Part shown: piece by piece, positions 55,216 to 64,000 of the stretch
How the letters are laid out: each line of letters starts with the position of its first letter
Numbering within the stretch: position 1 is the first letter of the stretch
Assembly (NCBI RefSeq): GCF_902502825.2
Contig: NZ_LR723670.1
Span: 3,344,501-3,408,500 of the forward strand
Source: Pseudorhizobium flavum
GTDB taxonomy: Bacteria > Pseudomonadota > Alphaproteobacteria > Rhizobiales > Rhizobiaceae
Direction of reading: 5' to 3'
DNA length: 64,000 bases
Notes under the pieces: model-generated
The model's database searches: none
Told to the model about the DNA's origin: nothing
The model's input: only the letters and a program-made list of their open reading frames with translations
Program-made: the position numbers and the translations under genes

Positions 55216-58215
55216 TCAGCCGCCAAGCGCGTCTTCGAGGAATGCTTCGAGCTGGGCGAGGTGCTTCGACATCAGGCCCGTCGCCGGCGATGCCGCTGCA
55301 GGGCGGCCGGTGTAACGAACCCTCTGGTACTTGGCATCGATATGCGCCAGCACCCATTCCAGATAGGGGTCGATGAACGCCCACGCACCCATGTTCTTGG
55401 GTTCTTCCTGGCACCAGACCATCTCCGCATTGCGGAAGCGGGACAGCTCGTTGATCAGCGCCTTCGCCGGGAACGGGTAAAGCTGCTCGATGCGAAGCAG
55501 GTAGACGTCGTCGATGCCACGCTTCTCGCGCTCTTCCAGCAGATCATAATAGACCTTGCCGGTGCACATGACGACGCGACGGATCTTGGCATCCTTCTGC
55601 AGCTTGATCGGGCCGTCCTTGATGACTTCCGCATCGTCCCACAGCAGGCGATGGAAGGCAGACTCACCGGCCATCTCCGCGAGGGTTGACGTCGCCCGCT
55701 TGTGACGCAGCAGCGACTTCGGCGTCATCAGGATCAGCGGCTTGCGGAAGTCGCGCTTCACCTGCCGGCGCAGGATGTGGAAGTAGTTCGCCGGCGTCGT
55801 GCAGTTGGCGACCTGCATGTTGTCCTCGGCGCACATCTGCAGCCAGCGCTCCAGACGGGCAGACGAATGCTCGGGACCCTGACCTTCGTAACCGTGCGGC
55901 AGCAGGCAGACGAGGCCCGACATGCGCAGCCACTTGCGCTCACCCGACGAGATGAACTGGTCGAAGACGACCTGCGCGCCGTTGGCGAAGTCACCGAACT
56001 GCGCTTCCCAGAGCGTTAGCGCATTCGGACGCGCCAGCGAATAGCCATACTCGAATCCGAGCACCGCCTCTTCGGAGAGCATCGAGTTGATGACCTCGTA
56101 CCGCGCCTGTGTCGGCGCGAGGTTGGAAAGCGGGATGTAGCGCTCTTCAGTCTCCTGGTCATAGAGGACCGAATGGCGCTGCGAGAAGGTGCCGCGCTCG
56201 CAGTCCTGGCCCGACAGGCGGATCTTGGTGCCCTCCACGGCCAGCGAGCCGAAGGCCAGCGCTTCCGCCATCGCCCAGTCGATCCCCTCGCCCGTTTCCA
56301 CCATCTGGGCGCGGTTTTCCATGAAGCGCTTGATCGTGCGGTGCGCGTTGAAGCCCTCCGGGATAGTCGACAGCTTGCGGCCGATCTCCTTTAGCTGCTT
56401 CATCGGCACGGACGTCTTGCCGCGGCGCTGCTCGTCGGCATTGTCGGCAGAGCGCAGCCCTGACCAGACGCCATCGAGCCAGTCAGCCTTGTTCGGCTTG
56501 TAGGTCTGGCCGGCCTCGAATTCCTGTTCCAGGTGAGCGCGCCAGTCGGCCTTCATCTTCTCGAACTCGCCATCGGTGATCAGCCCTTCGGCGATCAGGC
56601 GTTCTGCGTAGAGCTGGGCCACCGTCTTGTGCGCGCGGATGACCTTGTACATCTTCGGCTGCGTGAACGCCGGCTCGTCGCCTTCGTTGTGGCCGAAGCG
56701 GCGGTAGCAGAACATGTCCACGACAACCGGCTTGTGGAACTTCATCCGGTATTCGGTAGCCACCTTGGCGGCATAGACGACGGACTCCGGATCGTCGCCG
56801 TTGACGTGGAAGATCGGCGCTTCGATCATCTTGGCCACGTCGGACGGATAAGGCGACGAGCGCGAGAACGCGGGGTTCGTCGTAAATCCGATCTGGTTGT
56901 TGATGATGAAGTGGATCATCCCCGCGACGCGGTGACCGCGCAGGCCGGACAAGCCGAGGATTTCGGCCACGACGCCCTGGCCTGCAAAGGCAGCATCGCC
57001 GTGCAGCAGCAGCGGCAGAACCTTCGCCCGTTCGTTGAGCGGAATGATGCCGTCCTTGTCAAACGTCTTGGCCAGCATGTCCTGCTTGGCTCGCGCCTTG
57101 CCCATGACGACCGGGTTGACGATCTCCAGGTGCGAGGGGTTCGCGGTCAGCGACAGGTGCACCTTGTTGCCGTCGAACTCGCGGTCGGAGGAAGCGCCGA
57201 GGTGATACTTGACGTCGCCCGAGCCTTCGACGTCGTCCGGCTTGAACGATCCGCCCTTGAACTCGTGGAACACCGCGCGATGCGGCTTGCCCATGACGTT
57301 CGTCAGCACGTTCAAGCGACCGCGGTGGGCCATGCCCAGCACGATCTCTTCGAGGCCTTCCTGTCCGCCGCGCTTGATGATCTGCTCGAGCGCCGGGATG
57401 AGCGACTCACCGCCATCGAGACCGAAGCGCTTGGTGCCCTTGAAGCGCACGTCGAGGAACTGCTCGTAGCCTTCGGCCTCGATCAGTTTCTGCAGGATCG
57501 CCTTCTTGCCGTTCGGCGTGAACTCGACGCCCTTGTCGGGCCCTTCGATCCGCTCCTGGATCCACTGCTTCTCCTCGGGATTGGAGATGTGCATGAACTC
57601 GACGCCCATGGTCGAACAGTAGGTCCGCTTCAGGATGTCGAGCATTTCCGGGATGGTCGCGTATTCCAGCCCGAGCACGTTGTCGATGAAGATCCTGCGA
57701 TCATAGTCGGCTTCCGTGAAACCGTAGGAAGTCGGCGAAAGCTCGTCGTAGTCTTCGACCGGGATGGCCAACCCGAGCGGATCGAGCTTGGCGTGCAGGT
57801 GGCCGCGCATGCGATAGGCGCGGATCATCATGATGGCACGTACGGAATCGCGGGTGGCCTGCAGCACTTCGGCCTCATTGACGACCGTGCCGGATGAGGC
57901 AGCGGCGGCCTCGGCTTTCGCCTTGACCTTGCCCTCGATCGCCTTCTCCACCATCGGCCAGTTGCCGTCCAGCGCCGCGACCAGGTCACCACCCGGGGTG
58001 ACCGGCCAGTTCCGGCGCTGCCAGGACGCACCGGCTGCTGCCTTCTTCACGTCCTCCGGGTTGTCGGCGAGCGCCTTGAAGAAGGACTGCCATTCCGGCC
58101 CAACCGAATTGGGGTTCTCCTCGTACCGGGCATAGAGCTGCTCGATATAGGAGGCATTGGCGCCGTCCAGGAAGGAGGTGATGAGAAACTGCTCGTTGGC
58201 TTCTTGCCGTGCCAT
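55216..58215 (-). CDS. sucA: 2-oxoglutarate dehydrogenase E1
   Basis: The 999-residue thiamine-diphosphate E1 decarboxylates 2-oxoglutarate and passes succinyl to the E2 lipoate. It starts with the E2-binding segment [24 protein letters not shown] sequence and shows [10 protein letters not shown] near residue 300, [14 protein letters not shown] near 405 and a C-terminal EEPKNMGAW motif near 935. The complex supplies succinyl-CoA for SucCD and HemA. Confidence 0.98.
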   Translation of the reverse strand: MARQEANEQFLITSFLDGANASYIEQLYARYEENPNSVGPEWQSFFKALADNPEDVKKAAAGASWQRRNWPVTPGGDLVAALDGNWPMVEKAIEGKVKAKAEAAAASSGTVVNEAEVLQATRDSVRAIMMIRAYRMRGHLHAKLDPLGLAIPVEDYDELSPTSYGFTEADYDRRIFIDNVLGLEYATIPEMLDILKRTYCSTMGVEFMHISNPEEKQWIQERIEGPDKGVEFTPNGKKAILQKLIEAEGYEQFLDVRFKGTKRFGLDGGESLIPALEQIIKRGGQEGLEEIVLGMAHRGRLNVLTNVMGKPHRAVFHEFKGGSFKPDDVEGSGDVKYHLGASSDREFDGNKVHLSLTANPSHLEIVNPVVMGKARAKQDMLAKTFDKDGIIPLNERAKVLPLLLHGDAAFAGQGVVAEILGLSGLRGHRVAGMIHFIINNQIGFTTNPAFSRSSPYPSDVAKMIEAPIFHVNGDDPESVVYAAKVATEYRMKFHKPVVVDMFCYRRFGHNEGDEPAFTQPKMYKVIRAHKTVAQLYAERLIAEGLITDGEFEKMKADWRAHLEQEFEAGQTYKPNKADWLDGVWSGLRSADNADEQRRGKTSVPMKQLKEIGRKLSTIPEGFNAHRTIKRFMENRAQMVETGEGIDWAMAEALAFGSLAVEGTKIRLSGQDCERGTFSQRHSVLYDQETEERYIPLSNLAPTQARYEVINSMLSEEAVLGFEYGYSLARPNALTLWEAQFGDFANGAQVVFDQFISSGERKWLRMSGLVCLLPHGYEGQGPEHSSARLERWLQMCAEDNMQVANCTTPANYFHILRRQVKRDFRKPLILMTPKSLLRHKRATSTLAEMAGESAFHRLLWDDAEVIKDGPIKLQKDAKIRRVVMCTGKVYYDLLEEREKRGIDDVYLLRIEQLYPFPAKALINELSRFRNAEMVWCQEEPKNMGAWAFIDPYLEWVLAHIDAKYQRVRYTGRPAAASPATGLMSKHLAQLEAFLEDALGG

Positions 58216-58415
58216 GGTTCTACTGCGGACGCCGCGTCCGCCTCCTGACGTAATTGAAGGCCGGAGACTGGGCGCCGGCCACCGCCATCAAACTGCAATC
58301 GCCGGCGCTAGGCCGGCACACCGCGTCTACCGACGCTGAACCCGGGCAGGCGACGCATGTTCCTCGTCGCCGGCCCGAAGCGTATCCGATGCGGTCAACG
58401 CATCGCTATGTGGCC
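58216..58415 (-). other. GC-rich structured gap between sucD and sucA
   Basis: This 200-bp gap within an otherwise tight operon contains several inverted repeats: GCCGGC-N5-GCCGGC near 58300-58317, GGACGC-GGCGTCC near 58222-58234, and GATGCG-N5-CGCATC near 58390. No gene was seen. It may be a structured leader, a REP-like element or a processing site that lets sucA be expressed separately from sucCD. It resembles no riboswitch that I can name. Confidence 0.4.
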
Positions 58416-59321
58416 TCAGCCCTTGAGGACTTCAACCAGCGTCTTGCCGAGGCGCGCCGGGGATGGCGAAACCTTGATGCCGGCCGCTTCCATGGCCGCG
58501 ATCTTCGATTCCGCATCACCCTTGCCGCCGGAAACGACGGCGCCGGCATGGCCCATGGTGCGACCCTTCGGAGCCGTACGGCCGGCAATGAAGCCGGCCA
58601 TCGGCTTCTTACGGCCCTTCTTGGCTTCGTCGATCAGGAACTGGGCTGCGTCTTCCTCTGCCGAGCCGCCGATCTCACCGATCATGATGATCGACTGCGT
58701 CGCTTCGTCGGCAAGGAACATTTCCAGCACGTCGATGAACTCGGTGCCCTTGACAGGATCGCCGCCGATGCCGACGGCCGTCGTCTGGCCGAGGCCCTCG
58801 TTCGAGGTCTGGAACACGGCCTCGTAGGTCAGCGTGCCGGAACGCGACACGATGCCGACCGACCCCTTGCGGAAGATCGAGCCCGGCATGATGCCGATCT
58901 TGCATTCTTCCGGCGTCAGGATGCCCGGGCAGTTCGGGCCGAGCAGGCGCGACTTCGACTTGTCGAGCTTGGCCTTCACCCGGACCATGTCCATGACCGG
59001 GATGCCCTCGGTAATGCAGGTGATGAACGGGACTTCAGCCTCGATCGCCTCGATGATCGCGTCCGCAGCACCCGCCGGCGGAACGTAGATCACGGTCGCG
59101 TCGGCGCCCGTCCGCTCCCTGGCTTCGGCGACGGAGGTGAAGATCGGCAGCGAGGTGCCGTCGACGCCCGACGACCAGGACTCACCACCCTTCTTCGGGT
59201 GCACGCCGCCGACCATCTTGGTTCCGTAGTAGGCGAGCGCCTGTTCCGTGTGGAAGGTACCGGTCTTGCCGGTCAGGCCCTGGACGATGACCTTGGTGTC
59301 TTTGTTGACGAGAATAGACAT
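58416..59321 (-). CDS. sucD: Succinyl-CoA synthetase subunit alpha
   Basis: The 301-residue ADP-forming subunit binds CoA near residues 15-25 ([13 protein letters not shown]) and carries the phosphohistidine in [10 protein letters not shown] near residue 250. It pairs with SucC to convert succinyl-CoA to succinate with ATP formation. It lies 18 bp after sucC. Confidence 0.97.
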   Translation of the reverse strand: MSILVNKDTKVIVQGLTGKTGTFHTEQALAYYGTKMVGGVHPKKGGESWSSGVDGTSLPIFTSVAEARERTGADATVIYVPPAGAADAIIEAIEAEVPFITCITEGIPVMDMVRVKAKLDKSKSRLLGPNCPGILTPEECKIGIMPGSIFRKGSVGIVSRSGTLTYEAVFQTSNEGLGQTTAVGIGGDPVKGTEFIDVLEMFLADEATQSIIMIGEIGGSAEEDAAQFLIDEAKKGRKKPMAGFIAGRTAPKGRTMGHAGAVVSGGKGDAESKIAAMEAAGIKVSPSPARLGKTLVEVLKG

Positions 59322-59339
59322 TCTTGCGGTCCTTCCAGA

Positions 59340-60533
59340 TTAGGCTTCGATCGCCGCGACGATCTTCTTCGCCGCGTCGTCAAGGTCGTCAGCCGCAGTG
59401 ATCGCGAGGCCGGATTCGTTCAGGATCTTCTTGCCGAGTTCGACATTCGTACCTTCCAGGCGCACGACGAGCGGAACCTTCAGGCCGACTTCCTGCACCG
59501 CAGCCACCACGCCTTCCGCGATGACGTCGCAGCGCATGATGCCGCCGAAGATGTTGACGAGGATGCCCTCGACCTTCGGGTCGGCCGTGATGATCTTGAA
59601 GGCTGCCGCCACCTTCTCCTTGCCGGCGCCGCCGCCGACGTCGCAGAAGTTTGCCGGCTCCTTGCCGTAGAGCTTGATGATGTCCATCGTCGCCATGGCG
59701 AGGCCTGCGCCGTTGACCATGCAGCCGATGTTGCCGTCGAGGGCCACATAGGCGAGGTCCCACTTGGACGCTTCGATTTCCTTGGCGTCTTCCTCGGTCT
59801 CGTCGCGCAGCGCCCGCACGTCGTCGTGACGGAACAGCGCGTTGCCGTCGAACGAAACCTTGGCGTCGAGAACGCGCAGATGGCCGTTCTGCATGACGAT
59901 CAGCGGGTTGATCTCGAGCAGCGACATGTCCTTCTCGTTGAAGGCCTTGTAGAGGATCGGGAAGAGCGACTTGGCGTCTTCCGCCGCCGCGCCCGTCAGT
60001 TCGAGCGCCTTGGAGATCTTCGCGACATCGTCCGCCGTCACGCCCGTCTCCGGATCGATGGCGATCGTGTGGATCTTCTCCGGCGTATCATGCGCGACCG
60101 CCTCGATGTCCATGCCACCCTCGGTGGAAATGACGAAGGCAACGCGACCGACCGACCGATCGACCAGCAGCGAGCAGTAAAGCTCGCGGGCGATGTCGGC
60201 GCCGTCCTCGATGTAGAGGCGGTTGACCTGCTTGCCGGCTTCGCCCGTCTGGGCGGTCACCAGCGTGTTGCCGAGCATGTCCTTGACGTTGGCGATGACT
60301 TCGTCGACGGACTTGGCGAGACGGACGCCGCCCTTGGCGTCCGGTCCCAGTTCCCTGAACTTGCCCTTGCCACGGCCGCCGGCATGGATCTGGCTCTTGA
60401 CCACGTAGAGCGGGCCAGGCAGCGACTTCGCTGCAGCTTCCGCTTCTTCGGCCTTCATGATGGCCACGCCTTCTGCGACCGGCGCACCGTAGCTCTTCAG
60501 GAGAGCCTTGGCCTGATATTCATGGATGTTCAT
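59340..60533 (-). CDS. sucC: Succinyl-CoA synthetase subunit beta
   Basis: The 397-residue subunit begins [22 protein letters not shown] and has the ATP-grasp domain with [14 protein letters not shown] near 46 and GGGAGKEKV near 320, and ends with [18 protein letters not shown]. It lies 31 bp after mdh. Confidence 0.97.
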   Translation of the reverse strand: MNIHEYQAKALLKSYGAPVAEGVAIMKAEEAEAAAKSLPGPLYVVKSQIHAGGRGKGKFRELGPDAKGGVRLAKSVDEVIANVKDMLGNTLVTAQTGEAGKQVNRLYIEDGADIARELYCSLLVDRSVGRVAFVISTEGGMDIEAVAHDTPEKIHTIAIDPETGVTADDVAKISKALELTGAAAEDAKSLFPILYKAFNEKDMSLLEINPLIVMQNGHLRVLDAKVSFDGNALFRHDDVRALRDETEEDAKEIEASKWDLAYVALDGNIGCMVNGAGLAMATMDIIKLYGKEPANFCDVGGGAGKEKVAAAFKIITADPKVEGILVNIFGGIMRCDVIAEGVVAAVQEVGLKVPLVVRLEGTNVELGKKILNESGLAITAADDLDDAAKKIVAAIEA

Positions 60534-60564
60534 CAGCTTGTCCTTGGATGGTTGGCTGGCGCGA

Positions 60565-61647
<1,083 letters not shown>

Positions 61648-61670
61648 TCAATCGGTTAGATCATCATTAT

Positions 61671-61686
61671 CTTACGTAAACGTAAG
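61671..61686. promoter_or_regulatory. Palindrome at the zapE stop, upstream of mdh
   Basis: CTTACGT-AA-ACGTAAG is a 7-bp perfect inverted repeat covering the zapE stop codon (61672-61674) and lying 144 bp before the mdh ATG. It could be an operator for the TCA operon. The codons it overlaps (Thr-Phe-Thr-stop) may explain part of it. Confidence 0.3.
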
Positions 61687-62865
61687 ATTTAAAGAGGCGT
61701 CACGGACTGTTCGGTGCCGCTGGCGATGCAACGCGGCATAGTCAGCACTCCGCATCTCGAAGAGACGGGAAACCGTACGATCAAATTCGAATCCCTCCGT
61801 GCCGCGTCTTTCGGCCAGCAGGTCTTCCGGTTGGGCGGCCGCCGAGACGTAAAGACGTATGGCATTGTCGTAGAGCGTGTCGACGAGGTTGATGAACCGC
61901 TTCGTCTCGTTGCGCTTTTCCGGACCGAGCTGCGGCACGCGCTCGAGAAATACGGAGTCGTAACGTTCGGCAATGGCGAGGTAGTCGGCTGCACCCAGCG
62001 GACGTTCGCACAGGTCGGCAAAGGAAAACCTGGCGGTCCGCCCGGCTGCCGCGGGAACCGGAATGGAGCGCCCCTTGCGCGGAACCTCGGACGGCGCCGT
62101 CTTCGCCCCGTCCGTCACCTGATGCCACGTCGCCTCCATGGTCGCATCCGCCTGCGGACCAAGCGGCGTGACATAGACGGGCAGGTTTGCCAGCTTCTGC
62201 ATCCGATAGTCGGTTTCGGAGTCCAGCGTGGTGACCTCGACATGCCTGCGCAGGAGATCGATGAAGGGCAGGAACAGCCCCCTGTTCAAACCATCCTTGT
62301 AGAGGTTTTCGGGCGCGACATTGGATGTGGCGACCAGCACGCAGCCGAGCGAGAAAAGCTCCGTGAACAGACGCGCGAGGATCATCGCGTCGGTAATGTC
62401 GGTGACGGAGAACTCGTCGAAGCAGAGCAGCTCCGCTTCCGCATAGATCGATGCGGCGACGGGCGGGATCGGATCAGGATCGCGCACCTCGCCGTTCTTC
62501 ACCTTCATTCGATGCTCATGGACCCGGCCATGCACATCCGCCATGAACTCGTGGAAATGGGCACGTCGCTTACGATCGGTCGCCGCCTGCTTGAAGAACA
62601 TTTCCATAAGCATGGTCTTGCCGCGGCCAACGCTGCCGTGGATGTAGAGCCCGCGGATCGGTTTGGGCCGTCCGCTGCCCTTGGCAAACAACCAGCCTAG
62701 CGCACTCTTCTTCTTGGCAGGCCGAGCATCACGGAGGTCGCCCAGAACCCGGTCCAGCTTGGCCGCCACGTCCAGCTGGGCACGGTCCGGCGTCAGCTTC
62801 CCGGCCTCCGACAGGGCCTTCAGCTCCTCTACGACGCTGTGCGTGTAGTCGGGGATTACGTCCAT
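61672..62865 (-). CDS. zapE: AFG1/ZapE family ATPase
   Basis: The 397-residue AAA-type ATPase has Walker A GSVGRGKTMLME near residue 78, CFDEFSVTDITDA (Walker B) near 152 and the FTELFSLGCVLVATSN sensor stretch. Mitochondrial AFG1 helps respiratory-chain protein turnover, and E. coli ZapE acts at the Z-ring. It is conserved beside mdh in rhizobia. Confidence 0.92.
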   Translation of the reverse strand: MDVIPDYTHSVVEELKALSEAGKLTPDRAQLDVAAKLDRVLGDLRDARPAKKKSALGWLFAKGSGRPKPIRGLYIHGSVGRGKTMLMEMFFKQAATDRKRRAHFHEFMADVHGRVHEHRMKVKNGEVRDPDPIPPVAASIYAEAELLCFDEFSVTDITDAMILARLFTELFSLGCVLVATSNVAPENLYKDGLNRGLFLPFIDLLRRHVEVTTLDSETDYRMQKLANLPVYVTPLGPQADATMEATWHQVTDGAKTAPSEVPRKGRSIPVPAAAGRTARFSFADLCERPLGAADYLAIAERYDSVFLERVPQLGPEKRNETKRFINLVDTLYDNAIRLYVSAAAQPEDLLAERRGTEGFEFDRTVSRLFEMRSADYAALHRQRHRTVRDASLNLTFT

Positions 62866-62892
62866 GAAATGCTGCAGCGTTCCCTGCGCCGG

Positions 62893-63420
62893 TTAGCGGC
62901 TCAGGCTGACCGGTTGGCCCGAATTGGTGGTGCCGTCGAAGCGGTTCTCGGCCGACTTGTAAACGCGGCCGATCACGTTGCCCGAGCGATCCTTGAACTG
63001 CACCATCTTGCCCGACACTTCCCAGGATCCCATGGCCGTGAGCTCTCCCGCACAACCGCGAGTGCCGCCGCGGGAACCGCTGCCGAGATTGGTGAGCGTC
63101 AGGAACATGTCGCAGGATGAACCGGCATAGGAGACGCGCCAGTTCCCGACCATCTGTTCCTTGGTCACATCGAGCGCCGTGGCCGGAGCGGCCGAAGCAT
63201 TCGGATCGAGTGCGGCAGTCTCCTGCTGCGGAGCCGTCGGGAACTGGCTTGCACCACCCGGCGGCGGCAGCTGGTTGGACTGTACCGAGGGGACGGGCTG
63301 CGCCTGCAGGGGAGCGGGCTGTGACGGCAGATTATCGTACGGGCTATAGGAAGTACGCTGGCAACCCGCCAGGGCGACGGCGACTACCAAGCCGGTTGCG
63401 ACATATCTGAACTTCATCAT
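62893..63420 (-). CDS. omp19: Outer-membrane lipoprotein Omp19-like (Inh/AprI domain)
   Basis: The 175-residue protein has a signal with lipobox LAGC (Cys at about 20), a Pro/Gln-rich linker (about 25-80), and a C-terminal Inh-type beta-barrel domain (about 85-175) with a pair of cysteines in SSCDMFLT and RGCAGEL. This matches Brucella Omp19/rhizobial homologues, which inhibit proteases and sit in the outer membrane. It is read 27 bp ahead of zapE, perhaps as one unit with it. Confidence 0.88.
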   Translation of the reverse strand: MMKFRYVATGLVVAVALAGCQRTSYSPYDNLPSQPAPLQAQPVPSVQSNQLPPPGGASQFPTAPQQETAALDPNASAAPATALDVTKEQMVGNWRVSYAGSSCDMFLTLTNLGSGSRGGTRGCAGELTAMGSWEVSGKMVQFKDRSGNVIGRVYKSAENRFDGTTNSGQPVSLSR

Positions 63421-63497
63421 TCACTCCGATCTTTGCCTGCTGCCGTTGCTATGGATGAAAGACGGCGGAATTATCGCGAAGAGCTGTCCCAAATCAA

Positions 63498-63523
63498 GAC
63501 AGGGCGGAACTCTCCGCCCTGAG
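63498..63523 (-). terminator. Probable terminator after sdhB
   Basis: CAGGGCGGA-GAGT-TCCGCCCTG (minus strand) forms a 9-bp stem followed by a weak T-rich tail, TCTTGATTT. It lies about 60 bp after the sdhB stop and before omp19. Confidence 0.55.
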
Positions 63524-63584
63524 GTGCCCTTGATGCGGAACATGGGCCAGCGCTGCTCAACATCAAGCGATGACCCGTATTTCT

Positions 63585-64000
63585 CTAGAGGCGGCGCTCG
63601 ACCATCATCTTCTTGATCTCTGCAATCGCCTTGGCCGGGTTCAATCCCTTCGGACAGGTCTGTGCGCAGTTCATGATCGTATGGCAGCGATAGAGCCGGA
63701 ACGGATCCTCGAGGTTGTCCAGACGCTCGCCCTTCGCCTCATCGCGCGAGTCGATGAGCCAGCGATAGGCCTGCAGCAGGACGGCCGGGCCGAGATAGCG
63801 GTCGCCGTTCCACCAGTAGCTCGGACAGGAGGTGGAGCAGCAGGCGCAGAGAATGCACTCGTAGAGCCCGTCGAGCTTCAGCCGGTCCTCATGGCTCTGC
63901 TTCCACTCCTTCGCCGGCGGCGGCGAAACCGTCTTCAGCCAAGGCTCGATCGAGCGGTGCTGGGCGTAGAAGTTCGTCAGGTCCGGCACGAGGTCCTTCA
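63585..64000 (-). CDS. sdhB: Succinate dehydrogenase iron-sulfur subunit (5' part outside window)
   Basis: The last 138 or so residues of SdhB are visible; the start lies right of the window. They hold the [4Fe-4S] and [3Fe-4S] cysteines in [16 protein letters not shown] and [17 protein letters not shown], the hallmark of complex II iron-sulfur subunits. The C-terminus KKMMVERRL is typical of rhizobia. The upstream sdhA, C and D genes are outside the window. Confidence 0.97.
   Translation of the reverse strand, partial: KDLVPDLTNFYAQHRSIEPWLKTVSPPPAKEWKQSHEDRLKLDGLYECILCACCSTSCPSYWWNGDRYLGPAVLLQAYRWLIDSRDEAKGERLDNLEDPFRLYRCHTIMNCAQTCPKGLNPAKAIAEIKKMMVERRL

Overview
The window is a gene-dense (about 60% GC or higher by eye), almost entirely chromosomal-core segment of an alphaproteobacterium, most likely a member of the Rhizobiaceae (Rhizobium/Sinorhizobium/Agrobacterium-type). 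The reasons are a C4-pathway 5-aminolevulinate synthase, an F1-only atpHAGDC operon, the mdh-sucCD-sucAB-lpdA operon, an Omp19/Inh-type outer-membrane lipoprotein and the DnaJ-cobS-cobT block. The genus cannot be fixed from sequence reading alone. No prophage, insertion sequence, CRISPR array or toxin-antitoxin locus was seen.

Layout: 1-3.5 kb holds cobT (cut by the window edge), cobS and a small J-domain protein. 3.6-9.2 kb holds bolA, a CBS-domain membrane protein, aroB-aroK, a 51-residue membrane protein, xerD and accA. 9.3-13.1 kb holds an L,D-transpeptidase lipoprotein overlapping tusA, then a His-rich COG0523 GTPase and a serine D,D-carboxypeptidase. 13.3-18 kb holds an M20 amidohydrolase, tRNA-Arg(CCT), a fumarylacetoacetate-hydrolase-family enzyme, a reversed-architecture MCP/Cache protein and a flavin monooxygenase. 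18-25 kb holds dxr, hemA with an FNR/FixK-type box upstream, and a form II CO-dehydrogenase-like operon coxS-L-M. 24.8-32.4 kb holds a glycine-zipper lipoprotein, tamA-tamB and an orphan cheW. 32.4-39.6 kb holds the NAD-dependent formate dehydrogenase operon fdsGBA-fdhD-fdsD preceded by its lysR gene. 39.6-44.6 kb holds the F1 ATP synthase operon. 44.9-51.3 kb holds a small membrane protein, priA, an acyltransferase, xerC, a TraB/GumN protein and a cytochrome b561. 51.3-64 kb holds the TCA operon mdh-sucCD-sucAB-(MAPEG-lysE)-lpdA, then zapE, omp19 and the 3' part of sdhB.

Functionally the window is dominated by energy metabolism: TCA-cycle enzymes, F1-ATPase, NADH supply from formate, a possible CO or other molybdenum-hydroxylase activity, and the first step of heme synthesis. 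Beside it are cell-envelope functions (TamAB, D,D- and L,D-peptidoglycan enzymes, lipoproteins) and both chromosome-dimer recombinases, XerC and XerD.

The most interesting non-coding signals are a perfect CTTGAT-N4-ATCAAG box upstream of hemA, a TGATAG-N7-CTATCA inverted repeat that overlaps the lysR stop codon ahead of fdsG, and a perfect 14-bp stem in which the last codons of dxr form half of a terminator for hemA. The most unusual protein is a soluble polypeptide with an MCP hairpin tip at its N-terminus and a Cache-like sensor at its C-terminus. I did not find a clearly undescribed multi-gene system.
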